Assembly: GCA_964343195.1 (NCBI GenBank) | Contig: CAYFIR010000005.1 | Location: 1 to 64,000 of the forward strand | Reading direction: 5' to 3' | DNA length: 64,000 bases | From: CAYVAP01 sp964343195 | Lineage (GTDB): Bacteria > Bacteroidota > Bacteroidia > J057 | The notes under the pieces: model-generated | The model's input: the letters and a program-made list of their open reading frames with translations, nothing else | What the model was told of the DNA's origin: nothing | The model's database searches: none | Program-made: the position numbers and the translations under genes | Part shown: positions 14,668 to 22,996 of the stretch, one piece after another | How the letters are laid out: each line of letters opens with the position of its first letter | Position numbering within the stretch: position 1 is the first letter of the stretch

Positions 14668-16827
14668 ATGCGTCCAGACTTTAGCCGTATCCCATTCCGA
14701 AGTGAACCTGGAAACCCTGAGGCTTCAGGAAATCCATTTTCTGCTTCCGAGCCATTTGACACTCCCGAAAAGATCAAAATCAAGTCGCTTTACACGGCAG
14801 ATGATCTGAATGGAGTATCTCATCTGGACTATGCTGCTGGCCTCCCTCCTTTTCTGCGAGGCCCTTATTCGACCATGTATGTATCCCGTCCCTGGACCAT
14901 CCGGCAGTATGCGGGATTCTCTACTGCGGAGGAGTCTAATGCTTTTTACCGCCGTAACCTCGCAGCGGGTCAAAAGGGACTTTCAGTAGCATTTGATTTG
15001 GCGACCCACCGTGGCTATGACTCTGACCACCCCCGGGTAGAAGGGGACGTTGGAAAAGCTGGGGTAGCCATTGATTCGGTCGAAGACATGAAAATTCTCT
15101 TTGATCGCATCCCCCTCGATCAAATGTCGGTGTCCATGACCATGAATGGGGCTGTGATCCCCATCATGGCATTCTATATTGTCGCAGCTGAAGAGCAGGG
15201 GGTAAAGCAGTCGCAACTGAGCGGTACAATTCAGAATGACATCCTAAAGGAGTTCATGGTGCGGAACACCTATATCTATCCGCCCGAGCCAAGCATGAGG
15301 TTGATTGGCGATATTTTCGCCTACACTTCCCAAAACATGCCGCGCTTCAACTCCATTTCCATTTCTGGCTATCACATGCAGGAAGCCGGAGCAACGGCAG
15401 ATTTGGAGCTGGCTTATACCCTGGCAGATGGGTTGGAGTACCTGCGTACCGGTTTGGCAGCGGGGCTGGACATCGACGCATTTGCGCCTCGGCTGAGTTT
15501 CTTTTGGGCCATTGGGATGAACTTCTTCATGGAAGTGGCCAAAATGAGAGCTGGTCGGATGCTCTGGGCCAAGCTGGTCAAGCAGTTTGATCCCAAGAAT
15601 CCCAAGTCCATGTCTCTGCGGACCCACTCCCAGACTTCCGGTTGGTCGTTGACCGAGCAGGATCCACTCAACAACGTGGCCCGTACCTGCATCGAAGCCA
15701 TGGGAGCGGCCAGTGGACACACCCAGTCGCTGCACACCAATAGCTTTGACGAAGCAATCGCGTTGCCTACGGACTTCTCTGCCCGTATCGCCCGGAATAC
15801 CCAGCTGTACATTCAGGGGGAGACAGACCTGACGAGGTCTGTAGATCCATTCGCAGGTAGCTACTATGTTGAGCGCCTTACTCATGAACTGGCCAATAAA
15901 GCCTGGAAGCTGATCGAAGAGGTCGAAAGCTATGGAGGCATGGCCAAAGCCATCGAGCAGGGCATCCCCAAAATGAGGATTGAAGAAGCGGCAACCCGCA
16001 AGCAGGCACGGATCGACTCTGGTCGGGATGTGATTGTAGGAGTCAATCGCTTCCGCCTGGACCATGAGGAAGCATTTGAAATCCTGGATGTGGACAATCA
16101 GGCCGTGAGAAAATCGCAGATTGCCCGAATAAATAATGTAAAAGCGAGCCGGGATAATGAAGCCGTAGGCAATGCTCTGAAGGCTATTGAAGAAGCGGCA
16201 AAGTCAGGTGAAGGCAACCTGTTGGCTCTCGCAGTGGAGGCGGCACGTGTACGCGCCACCCTGGGAGAAATATCTGATGCCATGGAAAAAGACTTTGGAA
16301 GGTACCAGCCTGTTATACGTTCTGTTTCGGGGGTGTATGCGCAGGAAGCAGATAAGAATGAGCAGGTGGCCAAAGCTCGTGAGCTGGCTAATCGTTTCGC
16401 TGAGCTTGAGGGCCGGCGCCCACGCATCATGATTGCCAAGATGGGACAGGATGGCCACGACCGTGGAGCCAAAGTGATCGCAACCAGCTTTGCAGACCTT
16501 GGGTTCGATGTGGACATCGGACCATTGTTCCAGATTCCCAGCGAAGTCGCCATGCAGGCTGCTGAAAACGATGTGCACCTGGTGGGGGTTTCATCCCTCG
16601 CTGCCGGACATAAAACCCTGGTTCCACAGTTGATAGGAGAACTGGCGAAAATAGGCCGCGATGACATCAAGGTCGTTGCTGGCGGTGTCATCCCACAGCA
16701 GGACTATGAGTTCCTCTACAAGGAAGGGGTCGCAGGAGTATTTGGCCCCGGGACTGTGATTCCAGAAGCCGCTATTTCTATTCTGGAGCAGTTGCTGGAA
16801 GAAGATGATATTCCACAGGCAGTTTAG
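14668..16827 (+). CDS. mutB: methylmalonyl-CoA mutase, large (catalytic) subunit
   Basis: Interconverts methylmalonyl-CoA and succinyl-CoA with adenosylcobalamin. The 719-residue protein has the CoA-binding TIM barrel (RGPYSTMYVSRPWTIRQYAG, SGYHMQEAGATADLELAYT, RTHSQTSGWSLTEQDPLNN) and the C-terminal cobalamin domain with DGHDRGAKVIA, where His597 is the lower cobalt ligand, followed by GVSSLAAGH and the GGVIP loop. The length is normal for the family. The small subunit gene mutA, usually next door in Bacteroidota, is not in the window. The gene has its own promoter and, with the divergent kinase gene, is bracketed by two inverted 161-bp repeat elements. Confidence 0.96.
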   Translation: MRPDFSRIPFRSEPGNPEASGNPFSASEPFDTPEKIKIKSLYTADDLNGVSHLDYAAGLPPFLRGPYSTMYVSRPWTIRQYAGFSTAEESNAFYRRNLAAGQKGLSVAFDLATHRGYDSDHPRVEGDVGKAGVAIDSVEDMKILFDRIPLDQMSVSMTMNGAVIPIMAFYIVAAEEQGVKQSQLSGTIQNDILKEFMVRNTYIYPPEPSMRLIGDIFAYTSQNMPRFNSISISGYHMQEAGATADLELAYTLADGLEYLRTGLAAGLDIDAFAPRLSFFWAIGMNFFMEVAKMRAGRMLWAKLVKQFDPKNPKSMSLRTHSQTSGWSLTEQDPLNNVARTCIEAMGAASGHTQSLHTNSFDEAIALPTDFSARIARNTQLYIQGETDLTRSVDPFAGSYYVERLTHELANKAWKLIEEVESYGGMAKAIEQGIPKMRIEEAATRKQARIDSGRDVIVGVNRFRLDHEEAFEILDVDNQAVRKSQIARINNVKASRDNEAVGNALKAIEEAAKSGEGNLLALAVEAARVRATLGEISDAMEKDFGRYQPVIRSVSGVYAQEADKNEQVAKARELANRFAELEGRRPRIMIAKMGQDGHDRGAKVIATSFADLGFDVDIGPLFQIPSEVAMQAAENDVHLVGVSSLAAGHKTLVPQLIGELAKIGRDDIKVVAGGVIPQQDYEFLYKEGVAGVFGPGTVIPEAAISILEQLLEEDDIPQAV

Positions 16828-16843
16828 CTTGTTGCGTCGGGGT

Positions 16844-17004
16844 TAAGGAACGCGGGAAAAATTACTTTACATTCTTGGTTGATCTTTTCCGCGAATTCTG
16901 CGTCAGAAAAAGCCTCGCATAGTCCGCTATGCTTGATTTTCCTTCCTTGTCTTCACGAAAAATCTCTTCCCAATAATACATATCTATTTCGTCCGCGTTC
17001 CTAA
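16844..17004 (+). mobile_element. 161-bp TIR element, copy 2 (MITE-like)
   Basis: Bounded by TAAGGAACGCG (16844-16854) and CGCGTTCCTAA (16994-17004). The core 16898-16949 shares ctgcgtcagaaaaagcctc with copy 1 at 13768-13928 and the later ttccttg and aatctcttc strings, at matching positions. Its central hairpin is GCATAG-tccg-CTATGC, different in sequence from copy 1 but also fully paired. It occupies most of the 385-base gap between mutB and the next gene; the rest of that gap shows nothing recognisable. Confidence 0.7.
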
Positions 17005-17212
17005 AAGACAGTCTCACAAAACCGCGCTATTTTCCTTGATTTCGGTGAAAACCATTGCACAGTCCCATATTTCGGGGCTGTGTTTTTTTGTCAATCTCTT
17101 ACCTTTTACCCATGTTAAAAAAGTTTTGAATTTGAATTGAGTCTGGTTCGTAAAATGTCATTATTAAATAAATGTGCATGGTGATCGACTTTTTCAGGTG
17201 CACAATCTATAC

Positions 17213-17542
17213 ATGATTAACAAGGGCATTATGGCGGCAAGAGCAAAATTTCAGAAATCCTTTAACATCAAGGTTAACCATGATGAGGGTAAAGGAACCT
17301 TTTCGATTCGTACCATGGAGGGGGACCTTGTTCTTCACTATCTGCAATCGGAGTCCGGGATTTGGGACTTCAACGATATGTCGATACCGACCGAGCTTCG
17401 GAACTTCAGACTCGCTCCCCGGTTGGTAGAGTATGCATTGGAAACTGCCCGCAAGGCAGGGTATCATATCAAGGCCAATTGTCACCAGGTACAGAGTTAC
17501 CTGGCCAGAAATCCATTTTACAATACACTATTGGCTGAATAA
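17213..17542 (+). CDS. YjdJ-type GNAT N-acetyltransferase
   Basis: A 109-residue minimal GNAT domain of the Acetyltransf_CG/YjdJ kind: KGTFSIRTMEGDLVLHYL, then a turn into IPTELRNFRLAPRLVEYALE (the acetyl-CoA pyrophosphate loop position) and the closing IKANCHQVQSYLARNPFY, where the conserved C-x-V-x-x-Y-L-x-R pattern is typical. The substrate is unknown. The frame is open to a GTG at 17174, but ATG 17213 (or ATG 17231) fits the family better. A strong terminator follows at 17566. Confidence 0.75.
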   Translation: MINKGIMAARAKFQKSFNIKVNHDEGKGTFSIRTMEGDLVLHYLQSESGIWDFNDMSIPTELRNFRLAPRLVEYALETARKAGYHIKANCHQVQSYLARNPFYNTLLAE

Positions 17543-17565
17543 AGATTTAGGAGTAGCGTTTTTTT

Positions 17566-17606
17566 ACTGGCCCACCTTACGAACATAATGGTGGGCCAGT
17601 TTTATT
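17566..17606 (+). terminator. rho-independent terminator after the GNAT gene
   Basis: ACTGGCCCACC (17566-17576) pairs perfectly with GGTGGGCCAGT (17590-17600) over a 13-base loop and is followed by tttatttttt. A T-rich run also precedes it. Confidence 0.85.
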
Positions 17607-17696
17607 TTTTCTGTTAGATCCAGTAGTAATTTGTCTGAATGGGCTGCTCATTTTCATGATGGAAAAGGAAAGTTTCATAGATTGGGTAGCTGTATA

Positions 17697-17727
17697 TTTT
17701 TAAACTAAGGTTTTAGTTCTATTTTTG
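17697..17727 (+). promoter_or_regulatory. Bacteroidota-type promoter of the DUF1599 gene
   Basis: TATTTTTG at 17720-17727 matches the -7 consensus TAnnTTTG. A TTTT box lies at 17697-17700, 19 bases upstream. The expected transcript start near 17734 leaves about 20 bases before the TTG at 17754, which supports that unusual start codon. Confidence 0.55.
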
Positions 17728-17753
17728 TTCCTGACACTTTAACCCCCACTACC

Positions 17754-18299
17754 TTGGAACAAACTCTCTCCGAATACCAGGCCGTTGTCAACCGTTGTCG
17801 TGACCTGTTTCTGGCCAAAGCCAGAGACTACGGCACTTCCTGGACCATCCTGAGGATGCCCTCTGTCACCGATCAGATTTACATCAAGGCTGAGCGTATT
17901 CGCACCATCCAGGAAACCATGGTAAACAAAGTCGGTGATAGCGTGGAGGGGGAGTTCATTGGCATTGTCAACTATTGCATCATCGCGTTGATGCTGCTCA
18001 AAATCGATGAAAGCCCGGAGAATGAGGCAAAACTGGCTGAGGCAGCGGCTTTGGCGAATTTTTATGATGAGCAGGCTACCTGGGCCCGGGAGGTGATGGT
18101 TCAGAAAAACCATGACTATGGAGAGGCATGGCGCAAAATGAGGATCAGTTCCATCACGGACCTGATCCTGATGAAGATCCATCGCCTCAAGCAAATTGAA
18201 GATAATGAGGGCAAAACTGAAGTGTCAGAGGGAGTCTCAGCCAACTATATCGACATGCTGAATTACGCGGTATTTTGTTTGATCAGAATGGAGGGATGA
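17754..18299 (+). CDS. DUF1599 protein with internal duplication
   Basis: A 181-residue cytoplasmic protein of the DUF1599 family (also described as nucleotide modification associated domain 1). Two similar halves are visible. The first has FLAKARDYGTSWTILRMPSV, TDQIYIKAERIRTIQE and EFIGIVNYCIIAL. The second has VMVQKNHDYGEAWRKMRISS, TDLILMKIHRLKQIED and ANYIDMLNYAVFCLI. Conserved K-x-x-DYG, TD and NY motifs in both halves suggest paired, possibly metal- or nucleotide-binding, sites. No ATG is available; TTG at 17754 is backed by the promoter position. The DoxX-type gene follows, as in many Bacteroidota. Confidence 0.85.
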   Translation: MEQTLSEYQAVVNRCRDLFLAKARDYGTSWTILRMPSVTDQIYIKAERIRTIQETMVNKVGDSVEGEFIGIVNYCIIALMLLKIDESPENEAKLAEAAALANFYDEQATWAREVMVQKNHDYGEAWRKMRISSITDLILMKIHRLKQIEDNEGKTEVSEGVSANYIDMLNYAVFCLIRMEG

Positions 18300-18382
18300 A
18301 CCGCGCACCCGACAAAGGAAATATTGCCTGGTGCATTTGGAACGAAGTAATCACTCATTTAAAAATACAGTAAACTTCTGAC

Positions 18383-18466
18383 CACGTTGAGCGCAGCGAA
18401 ATCCCGCAGAGCGGGAAACTTTAAACTACGAACATCGGACTCCGAACTTCGAACTTATTCTACTAG
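18383..18466 (+). repeat. 84-bp inverted repeat, copy A (contains a heptamer array)
   Basis: Matches the reverse complement of 61417-61500 at 82 of 84 positions. It contains a hairpin CCCGC-aga-GCGGG and then a 7-bp array at 18424-18458 (aactacg, aacatcg, gactccg, aacttcg, aacttat). It ends 20 bases before the DoxX-type start codon. Confidence 0.85.
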
Positions 18467-18486
18467 TATTACGAACAATTACCAAT

Positions 18487-19602
18487 ATGACTACATATCA
18501 AGCCGTAGGAGTCTTTTTCTCGGTTTTAGGCCTGTTGAGCATAGCTAGCCTGATCGTTGAATACCGCAAAGAGCGGAGCCTCGACCTGCATAAGCTTCCT
18601 CTGACCGGAATGCTGATGTGGACCATCCGGATTACCGTCGGGGTACTATTTATTTACTCCGGCTTTGTTAAAGCCAATGACTACATCGGATTTGCCTACA
18701 AACTGGATGAGTATTTTCGGGTTTTCGGACAGCATTTTCCTCCTTTAAAAGGATTTTTTGATGTGTTTATCCCACTGGCAGAGCCTCTAGCCTGGTTCAT
18801 CAGTGTATTTGAAATTGCCCTGGCAGTAGCCCTGATCGTGGGCTGGCGGATGAATCTCACGGCCTGGCTACTTTTGCTGATGATGGTATTCTTTACTGTC
18901 CTGACTGGCTACAGCCATTTTACCGGAGCCGTAACCGACTGCGGTTGTTTTGGGGATGCCCTGAAACTGGAACCATGGGAGTCCTTCATGAAGGATATTA
19001 TCCTGACCACTGTGTTGCTACCGCTTTTTGTGATTCGCAAGTCCATCAAGCCCTATCCTAATGGAAAAGTGGCAGGAATTATTTCCGCTGTTGCCTTTCT
19101 GGCTTCCGGAATTTTCTCCTACTACTGTCACGAAAATTTGCCCGTAATCGACTATCGTCCCTATAAGGTTGGGGTGGATCTGCAGGTATGTACCACAGAA
19201 ATAACCGAGGAAGGGTATCCCGCCTGTAAAGACTGGTTCCCATACTTTCCAGATCAGTCTCAGTCTTTTGAGGTGCTGGAAGGGAACACCCTGATGGTGA
19301 TCGTTTATCAACTGGGTAAGGCTGATGAGGAGGAACTGCAAAAAGCTACCGAGGTGGCCAAAGAGGCCCAGACCGCAGGAATGCAGGTAGTTCTGTTAAC
19401 GGCAACTCCTTCGGCAGAGACCAGGAGAATAACAGAATCTATCGGTTGGGACGGGGCTGTCGCCCTGATGGATGAGACCGTCCTAAAGACCATTATTCGC
19501 TCACATCCTGGCTTCATGCTGTTGCAGAACGGGGTGATCCTGAATAAATGGCACCTCAACAATGCCCCAACGGTGTCTGAGATGCAGGGCTTGATGAAAT
19601 AG
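18487..19602 (+). CDS. DoxX-family membrane protein (BT_3928 type)
   Basis: A 371-residue inner-membrane protein. A first membrane helix lies at about 5-25. A DoxX/MauE-like four-helix region at about 45-185 contains LFIYSGFVKANDYIGFAYKL and a TDCGCFGD motif typical of DoxX/MauE relatives. After one more helix (about 192-215) the remaining 150 residues form a globular domain (VCTTEITEEGYPACKDW) with thioredoxin-like spacing but no CxxC pair. Family members pair with DUF1599 genes across Bacteroidota. A redox or quinone-linked role is often suggested and unproven. A heptamer array lies just upstream. Confidence 0.8.
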   Translation: MTTYQAVGVFFSVLGLLSIASLIVEYRKERSLDLHKLPLTGMLMWTIRITVGVLFIYSGFVKANDYIGFAYKLDEYFRVFGQHFPPLKGFFDVFIPLAEPLAWFISVFEIALAVALIVGWRMNLTAWLLLLMMVFFTVLTGYSHFTGAVTDCGCFGDALKLEPWESFMKDIILTTVLLPLFVIRKSIKPYPNGKVAGIISAVAFLASGIFSYYCHENLPVIDYRPYKVGVDLQVCTTEITEEGYPACKDWFPYFPDQSQSFEVLEGNTLMVIVYQLGKADEEELQKATEVAKEAQTAGMQVVLLTATPSAETRRITESIGWDGAVALMDETVLKTIIRSHPGFMLLQNGVILNKWHLNNAPTVSEMQGLMK

Positions 19603-19700
19603 GCCGAGCCTGAGTTAGTCATCCTGATAAAATACCCTTGTCCGCTATGGCTGGCAGGGGTATTTTCGTGCAAATGGTTGTACCAATTTAAAACATCATT

Positions 19701-20615
19701 ATGTTGCGAAAGCACATTATTTTCGGATTGCTGCTGTTGGTTGGATTGAGTGCAGGCTCGTCCCTGATGGGGCAGGAACTGTTTTGTACAGTAAATGTAG
19801 ATGCCAGTCGGATCCAGAGTGATCGTCAGGTATTTGAGGATATGGAAAAGAATATCTCCGAATACCTGAATTTCAACGAATGGACCAATGATGATTTCAC
19901 CACAGAAGAGCGAATTCGTTGTAACCTGAATCTGGTGGTGCAAAGTCGTCCTTCCCCGGACTATTTCTTGTGTCAGGTTACCCTTCAGGTATTCCGTCCG
20001 GTATATAACTCAACCTATGAAACTGTTTCACTCAACGTAAGGGATGTAAATTTCAACTTTCGCTACGTAGCCTATCAGAATCTGCAGTTCACCCAGAATA
20101 CCTATACCGACAATCTGACGGCCCTGCTGAATTACTATGCATACCTGATCATAGGGTTTGATTATGCGACCTTCTCCCCCAATGGTGGAATACCCTATTT
20201 TCAGAAAGCACAGGAAATTGTAAACCTGGCAGCGAGTGCATCCCAGGAAAAAGGATGGAAGTCTCGTGAGAGCAATCGAAACAGATACTGGCAGGTCGAG
20301 AACCTCCTTAACAGCTCTTACCAGGGCTTTCACCAGATGCTTTACCAATACCATCGGCAGGGGCTCGATCAGATGGAAAACAGCCCTCAACAGGCACGAA
20401 AAGCAATCCTGGCGACTCTGCAGGAGTTACAGCGCCTTCACCGCCAAAACCCTCTGCTATTGCTGAACAAAATGTTCCTGGATGCAAAGCAGGATGAACT
20501 GGTTTCTGTCTTCACCAATGCGTTTGTGAACGATAAAAAACAGTTCGTCGAAATCATGCAGGATGTGGACCCATCCAATATGGGGCAGTACAATTCTGTA
20601 ATGGAGACCAATTAG
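19701..20615 (+). CDS. porD: DUF4835 / PorD-like T9SS accessory protein
   Basis: A 304-residue exported protein with signal peptide MLRKHIIFGLLLLVGLSAG followed by a cleavage-like SLMGQEL, then the DUF4835 fold: FCTVNVDASRIQSDRQVFED, WTNDDFTTEERIRCNL, LLNYYAYLIIGFDYATFSPN and FQKAQEIVN. The family includes PorD of the type IX secretion machinery, needed in Porphyromonas for gingipain export. The presence of a T9SS cargo domain on the dehydrogenase at 9810 agrees with an active system. Its stop overlaps the stop of the convergent barrel gene by four bases. Confidence 0.8.
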   Translation: MLRKHIIFGLLLLVGLSAGSSLMGQELFCTVNVDASRIQSDRQVFEDMEKNISEYLNFNEWTNDDFTTEERIRCNLNLVVQSRPSPDYFLCQVTLQVFRPVYNSTYETVSLNVRDVNFNFRYVAYQNLQFTQNTYTDNLTALLNYYAYLIIGFDYATFSPNGGIPYFQKAQEIVNLAASASQEKGWKSRESNRNRYWQVENLLNSSYQGFHQMLYQYHRQGLDQMENSPQQARKAILATLQELQRLHRQNPLLLLNKMFLDAKQDELVSVFTNAFVNDKKQFVEIMQDVDPSNMGQYNSVMETN

Positions 20616-21085
20616 TCTATCAGTAACCGCAGGCTGAATCCTGCATTATTTCCTGAAAACCGCATTCCATTGTGCATCTCCACCATGGGTTTGAAATCAA
20701 GACTTATGGCCAAAGGAGCATATGGAAAGACGTAGGTGACTCCAATGCTGCCATCAACACCGTAGGCTGGAACATTGTAATCCTCCTCAACCAGAAATCC
20801 ATTCATTCCCAGGTGTCCTCCCAGGCCTGCGTGAGCATAGGCATCTCCATGCCTTGTGAGCGGGATAAACTGAGTGACCATTCCGATAAGCCGGGCACCT
20901 CCTCTGCGGTAAGCACCGATCCATTCTGTTGCAGTCTGAGACCTGCCAAGGAATTGTTGCCATGAGAATCCGTTGGCTGAGCCGATACGAACCCCAATTG
21001 ACTGTTGATATGGAGACTGGGAGTATAGGTGAGATGATACGAGCGCGGTAAACGCAAAGCTAATCAGGACTATTATTCGCTTCAA
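20612..21085 (-). CDS. small outer-membrane beta-barrel-like protein
   Basis: A 157-residue protein with a clear signal peptide (hydrophobic residues about 4-20, ending HLYSQ) followed by short alternating strands rich in glycine and aromatic residues (IGVRIGSANGFSWQQF, AYAHAGLGGHLGMNGF, PLAISLDFKPMVEMH, AGFSLRLL), as in small Bacteroidota barrels. No specific family was recognised. No ATG is available; TTG at 21085 opens the frame directly at the signal peptide. The ends of this gene and the PorD-like gene overlap by four bases in convergent orientation. Confidence 0.65.
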   Translation of the reverse strand: MKRIIVLISFAFTALVSSHLYSQSPYQQSIGVRIGSANGFSWQQFLGRSQTATEWIGAYRRGGARLIGMVTQFIPLTRHGDAYAHAGLGGHLGMNGFLVEEDYNVPAYGVDGSIGVTYVFPYAPLAISLDFKPMVEMHNGMRFSGNNAGFSLRLLID

Positions 21086-21291
21086 ACTGATCGGATTGTT
21101 AGAAATGGATATTATTTGTAGTCATCGATCAGTTGCAAAGGTAGCGTGTGAAATCCCTGAATCCGTTAAATGGCAGGAAGGGGAGCAATTTGCTTGCTTA
21201 AATGGTAATATACTTTTCGCGAAATGTAAAATGGCTTGAAGTAGATCCTGTGTTAGCTTCTGTACGCATGTGTATCCCAAAGGATACAAAA

Positions 21292-21319
21292 AAACGACTT
21301 ACCTGATGGTAAGTCGTTT
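21292..21319 (-). terminator. terminator of tRNA-Pro
   Basis: On the minus strand a 12-bp stem (AAACGACTTACC at 21292-21303 pairing with 21308-21319) with a 4-base loop is followed by a run of eight T residues. It directly follows the tRNA 3' end. Confidence 0.85.
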
Positions 21320-21323
21320 GATT

Positions 21324-21401
21324 TGGTCGGGATGGGCAGATTCGAACTGCCGGCCCCACGCCCCCCAGACGTGTACTCTAACCGGACTGAGCTACATCCC
21401 G
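21324..21401 (-). tRNA. tRNA-Pro (anticodon GGG)
   Basis: Cloverleaf read on the minus strand: acceptor CGGGATG pairs with CATCCCG; the D arm is GCTC...GAGT; the anticodon stem CACGT/GCGTG encloses the loop CTGGGGG, giving anticodon GGG after the conserved T33; the T arm contains GTTCGAATC. Discriminator A is followed by an encoded CCA (21326-21324). It reads proline codons CCC and CCU. Confidence 0.93.
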
Positions 21402-21454
21402 AACCTTTAAAGAAACAGAAGAACCACTGCTTCTTCTGAAGTGGGCACAAATTT

Positions 21455-21802
21455 CTACAACGATTCGCGCAATTCCAAAAGAAATGCACGCAATTTTAGA
21501 AGTGTCTGCCGCATTTGGAGTTCACTTTCCACTTTGTGGTTTTCCATGCGTAGCCTTTCCTGGGCTCCCTTGATGGTGTACTTCTTTACTTTTAGGAGGT
21601 AATGGATTTTTCTAAGAGTCTCTATGTCCCTACGGGTATAGACTCGGTTGCCCTTGCGGTTCTTGCGTGGGTTGATCTCTTTAAACTCTCCCTCCCAAAA
21701 ACGAATCAGAGAAGCAGTCAAGTCTAATTCCTTGGCTACTTCTCCGATGGTAAAATATTGCTTGAGAATTTTGTCTTCCTCTACACTCACAATAGGTTGC
21801 AA
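21455..21802 (-). CDS. MerR-family transcriptional regulator
   Basis: A 115-residue protein with an N-terminal MerR winged helix: YFTIGEVAKELDLTASLIRFWEGEF (about 16-40), the wing NRKGNRVYTRRDIETL, and a short coiled-coil tail (KGAQERLRMENHK). It has no effector domain, like the small MerR proteins found beside M23 peptidase and alaS in Bacteroidota, which is the arrangement here. The start is TTG at 21802, since no ATG precedes the domain. It lies 42 bases after the M23 gene in the same direction and is probably co-transcribed with it. Confidence 0.88.
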   Translation of the reverse strand: MQPIVSVEEDKILKQYFTIGEVAKELDLTASLIRFWEGEFKEINPRKNRKGNRVYTRRDIETLRKIHYLLKVKKYTIKGAQERLRMENHKVESELQMRQTLLKLRAFLLELRESL

Positions 21803-21844
21803 ATTATGGAGCGAGGGAAAGTGCTGGGTAACCCCGCTTCTAGA

Positions 21845-22801
21845 TTAGTCCATAGAAGTATTTTCTACAGCAGCCTCCTTGCGAAGTTGTACATACTCTT
21901 CAGGAGTGATCTCTCCGTAGAAATAGTCAAGAGGGTTGATCTTTCTGCCTTCGCGGATGATCTCGTAATGGAGGTGAGGACCGCTGGAAAGGCCGGTATT
22001 TCCGGAGTATCCAATGATGTCTCCACGCTCTACGGTTTGTCCCTTCTCGACCAGTAGCTCTGAAAGGTGAGCATATTTGGTTACGAAATCGGTAGTTCCA
22101 TGTTCAATTTCGATTTGGCGGCCATATCCTCCACGAGCCATGCGAGCCAACCTGATAACACCGTCAGCAGTAGCATAAACTGGTGTGCCGGTAGAGGCCT
22201 GCATATCGATACCCGTGTGCATACGCTTGGTCTTGAGGATAGGGTGCATTCTCCATCCAAAACCAGAGATGATGCGGCCTTCAACAGGACGAATAGCAGG
22301 CATATGGCGCAACTCTTCTCCTTTTTCCTTCAACTCATCAAATAGCGTCTCGTAGCTCTGATTCTGAACATCAATTTTGCTGTAAAGACGGTTTAGACGC
22401 TCTTCTACATCCTTCAGGATTTCGGGATCTGCGGAGGATGCAGGATTTGCGGTACCACCGACACCCCCGTTCCACTCACCGTCATCAATCTGATCCTGAT
22501 CCAGCAGGCTTCGATAGAAGTTGTTGTCCTGATCATGGAGACCATCGACTTCTTCTTCGAGCATTGCAAACTGGCCTTCAAGTTGAGCGATGTGTGCTAC
22601 AAGCTCTTGTTGCTGCTGCTTGAGATAAGCCTCTTTGGGGTTATCATACAGGAAAAAGTATCCGGCAAGCATCAACACGGCTAAAAGCAAAGATCCGCCT
22701 ACATAAGTTGATACATTGATAAGGACTGATTTGGGCGTCACCCTTTCGGGCTCAAATGTGCAACTATCCTCATCGTAATAGTATCGTATCTTTTTCGCCA
22801 T
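21845..22801 (-). CDS. M23-family peptidoglycan endopeptidase, membrane-anchored
   Basis: A 318-residue cell-wall hydrolase. The N-terminus is cytoplasmic (KKIRYYYDEDSCTFEP, typical of the Bacteroidota group), followed by one membrane helix at about 33-53, a coiled coil at about 58-100 and 125-165, and a LytM/M23 domain at about 180-300. Zinc-site motifs HTGIDM and HLHYE are present, so it should be active. It faces the periplasm and cuts peptide cross-links. It is divergent from alaS and upstream of the merR-type gene. Confidence 0.9.
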   Translation of the reverse strand: MAKKIRYYYDEDSCTFEPERVTPKSVLINVSTYVGGSLLLAVLMLAGYFFLYDNPKEAYLKQQQQELVAHIAQLEGQFAMLEEEVDGLHDQDNNFYRSLLDQDQIDDGEWNGGVGGTANPASSADPEILKDVEERLNRLYSKIDVQNQSYETLFDELKEKGEELRHMPAIRPVEGRIISGFGWRMHPILKTKRMHTGIDMQASTGTPVYATADGVIRLARMARGGYGRQIEIEHGTTDFVTKYAHLSELLVEKGQTVERGDIIGYSGNTGLSSGPHLHYEIIREGRKINPLDYFYGEITPEEYVQLRKEAAVENTSMD

Positions 22802-22825
22802 GATGGAACAGGAATTTAATTTTGG

Positions 22826-22833
22826 TACCTTTG
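22826..22833 (+). promoter_or_regulatory. candidate -7 element of the alaS promoter
   Basis: TACCTTTG matches the Bacteroidota -7 consensus. No clear TTTG box is seen 19-21 bases upstream, so the call is tentative. It would give a leader of about 155 bases before the alaS ATG. Confidence 0.35.
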
Positions 22834-22996
22834 TGGACTAAAGAACAAGCAAGGAAAAGCTAAAATCTTGCCAAGCGTTGAATAAGTTGATTTTGTCGTG
22901 AAACTCAGAACGTTGGGCCCAAATTTAACAATTTTTTCTTCAAACAAAACAGGGGGTTACCGAACTTTCTGACAGCCCATAAACCATCAAAAAGTC

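Noticed and set aside
16828..17212. Cobalamin riboswitch near mutB
   Set aside because: The sequence is downstream of mutB and matches the repeat element family; no B12 box was found upstream of mutB either.
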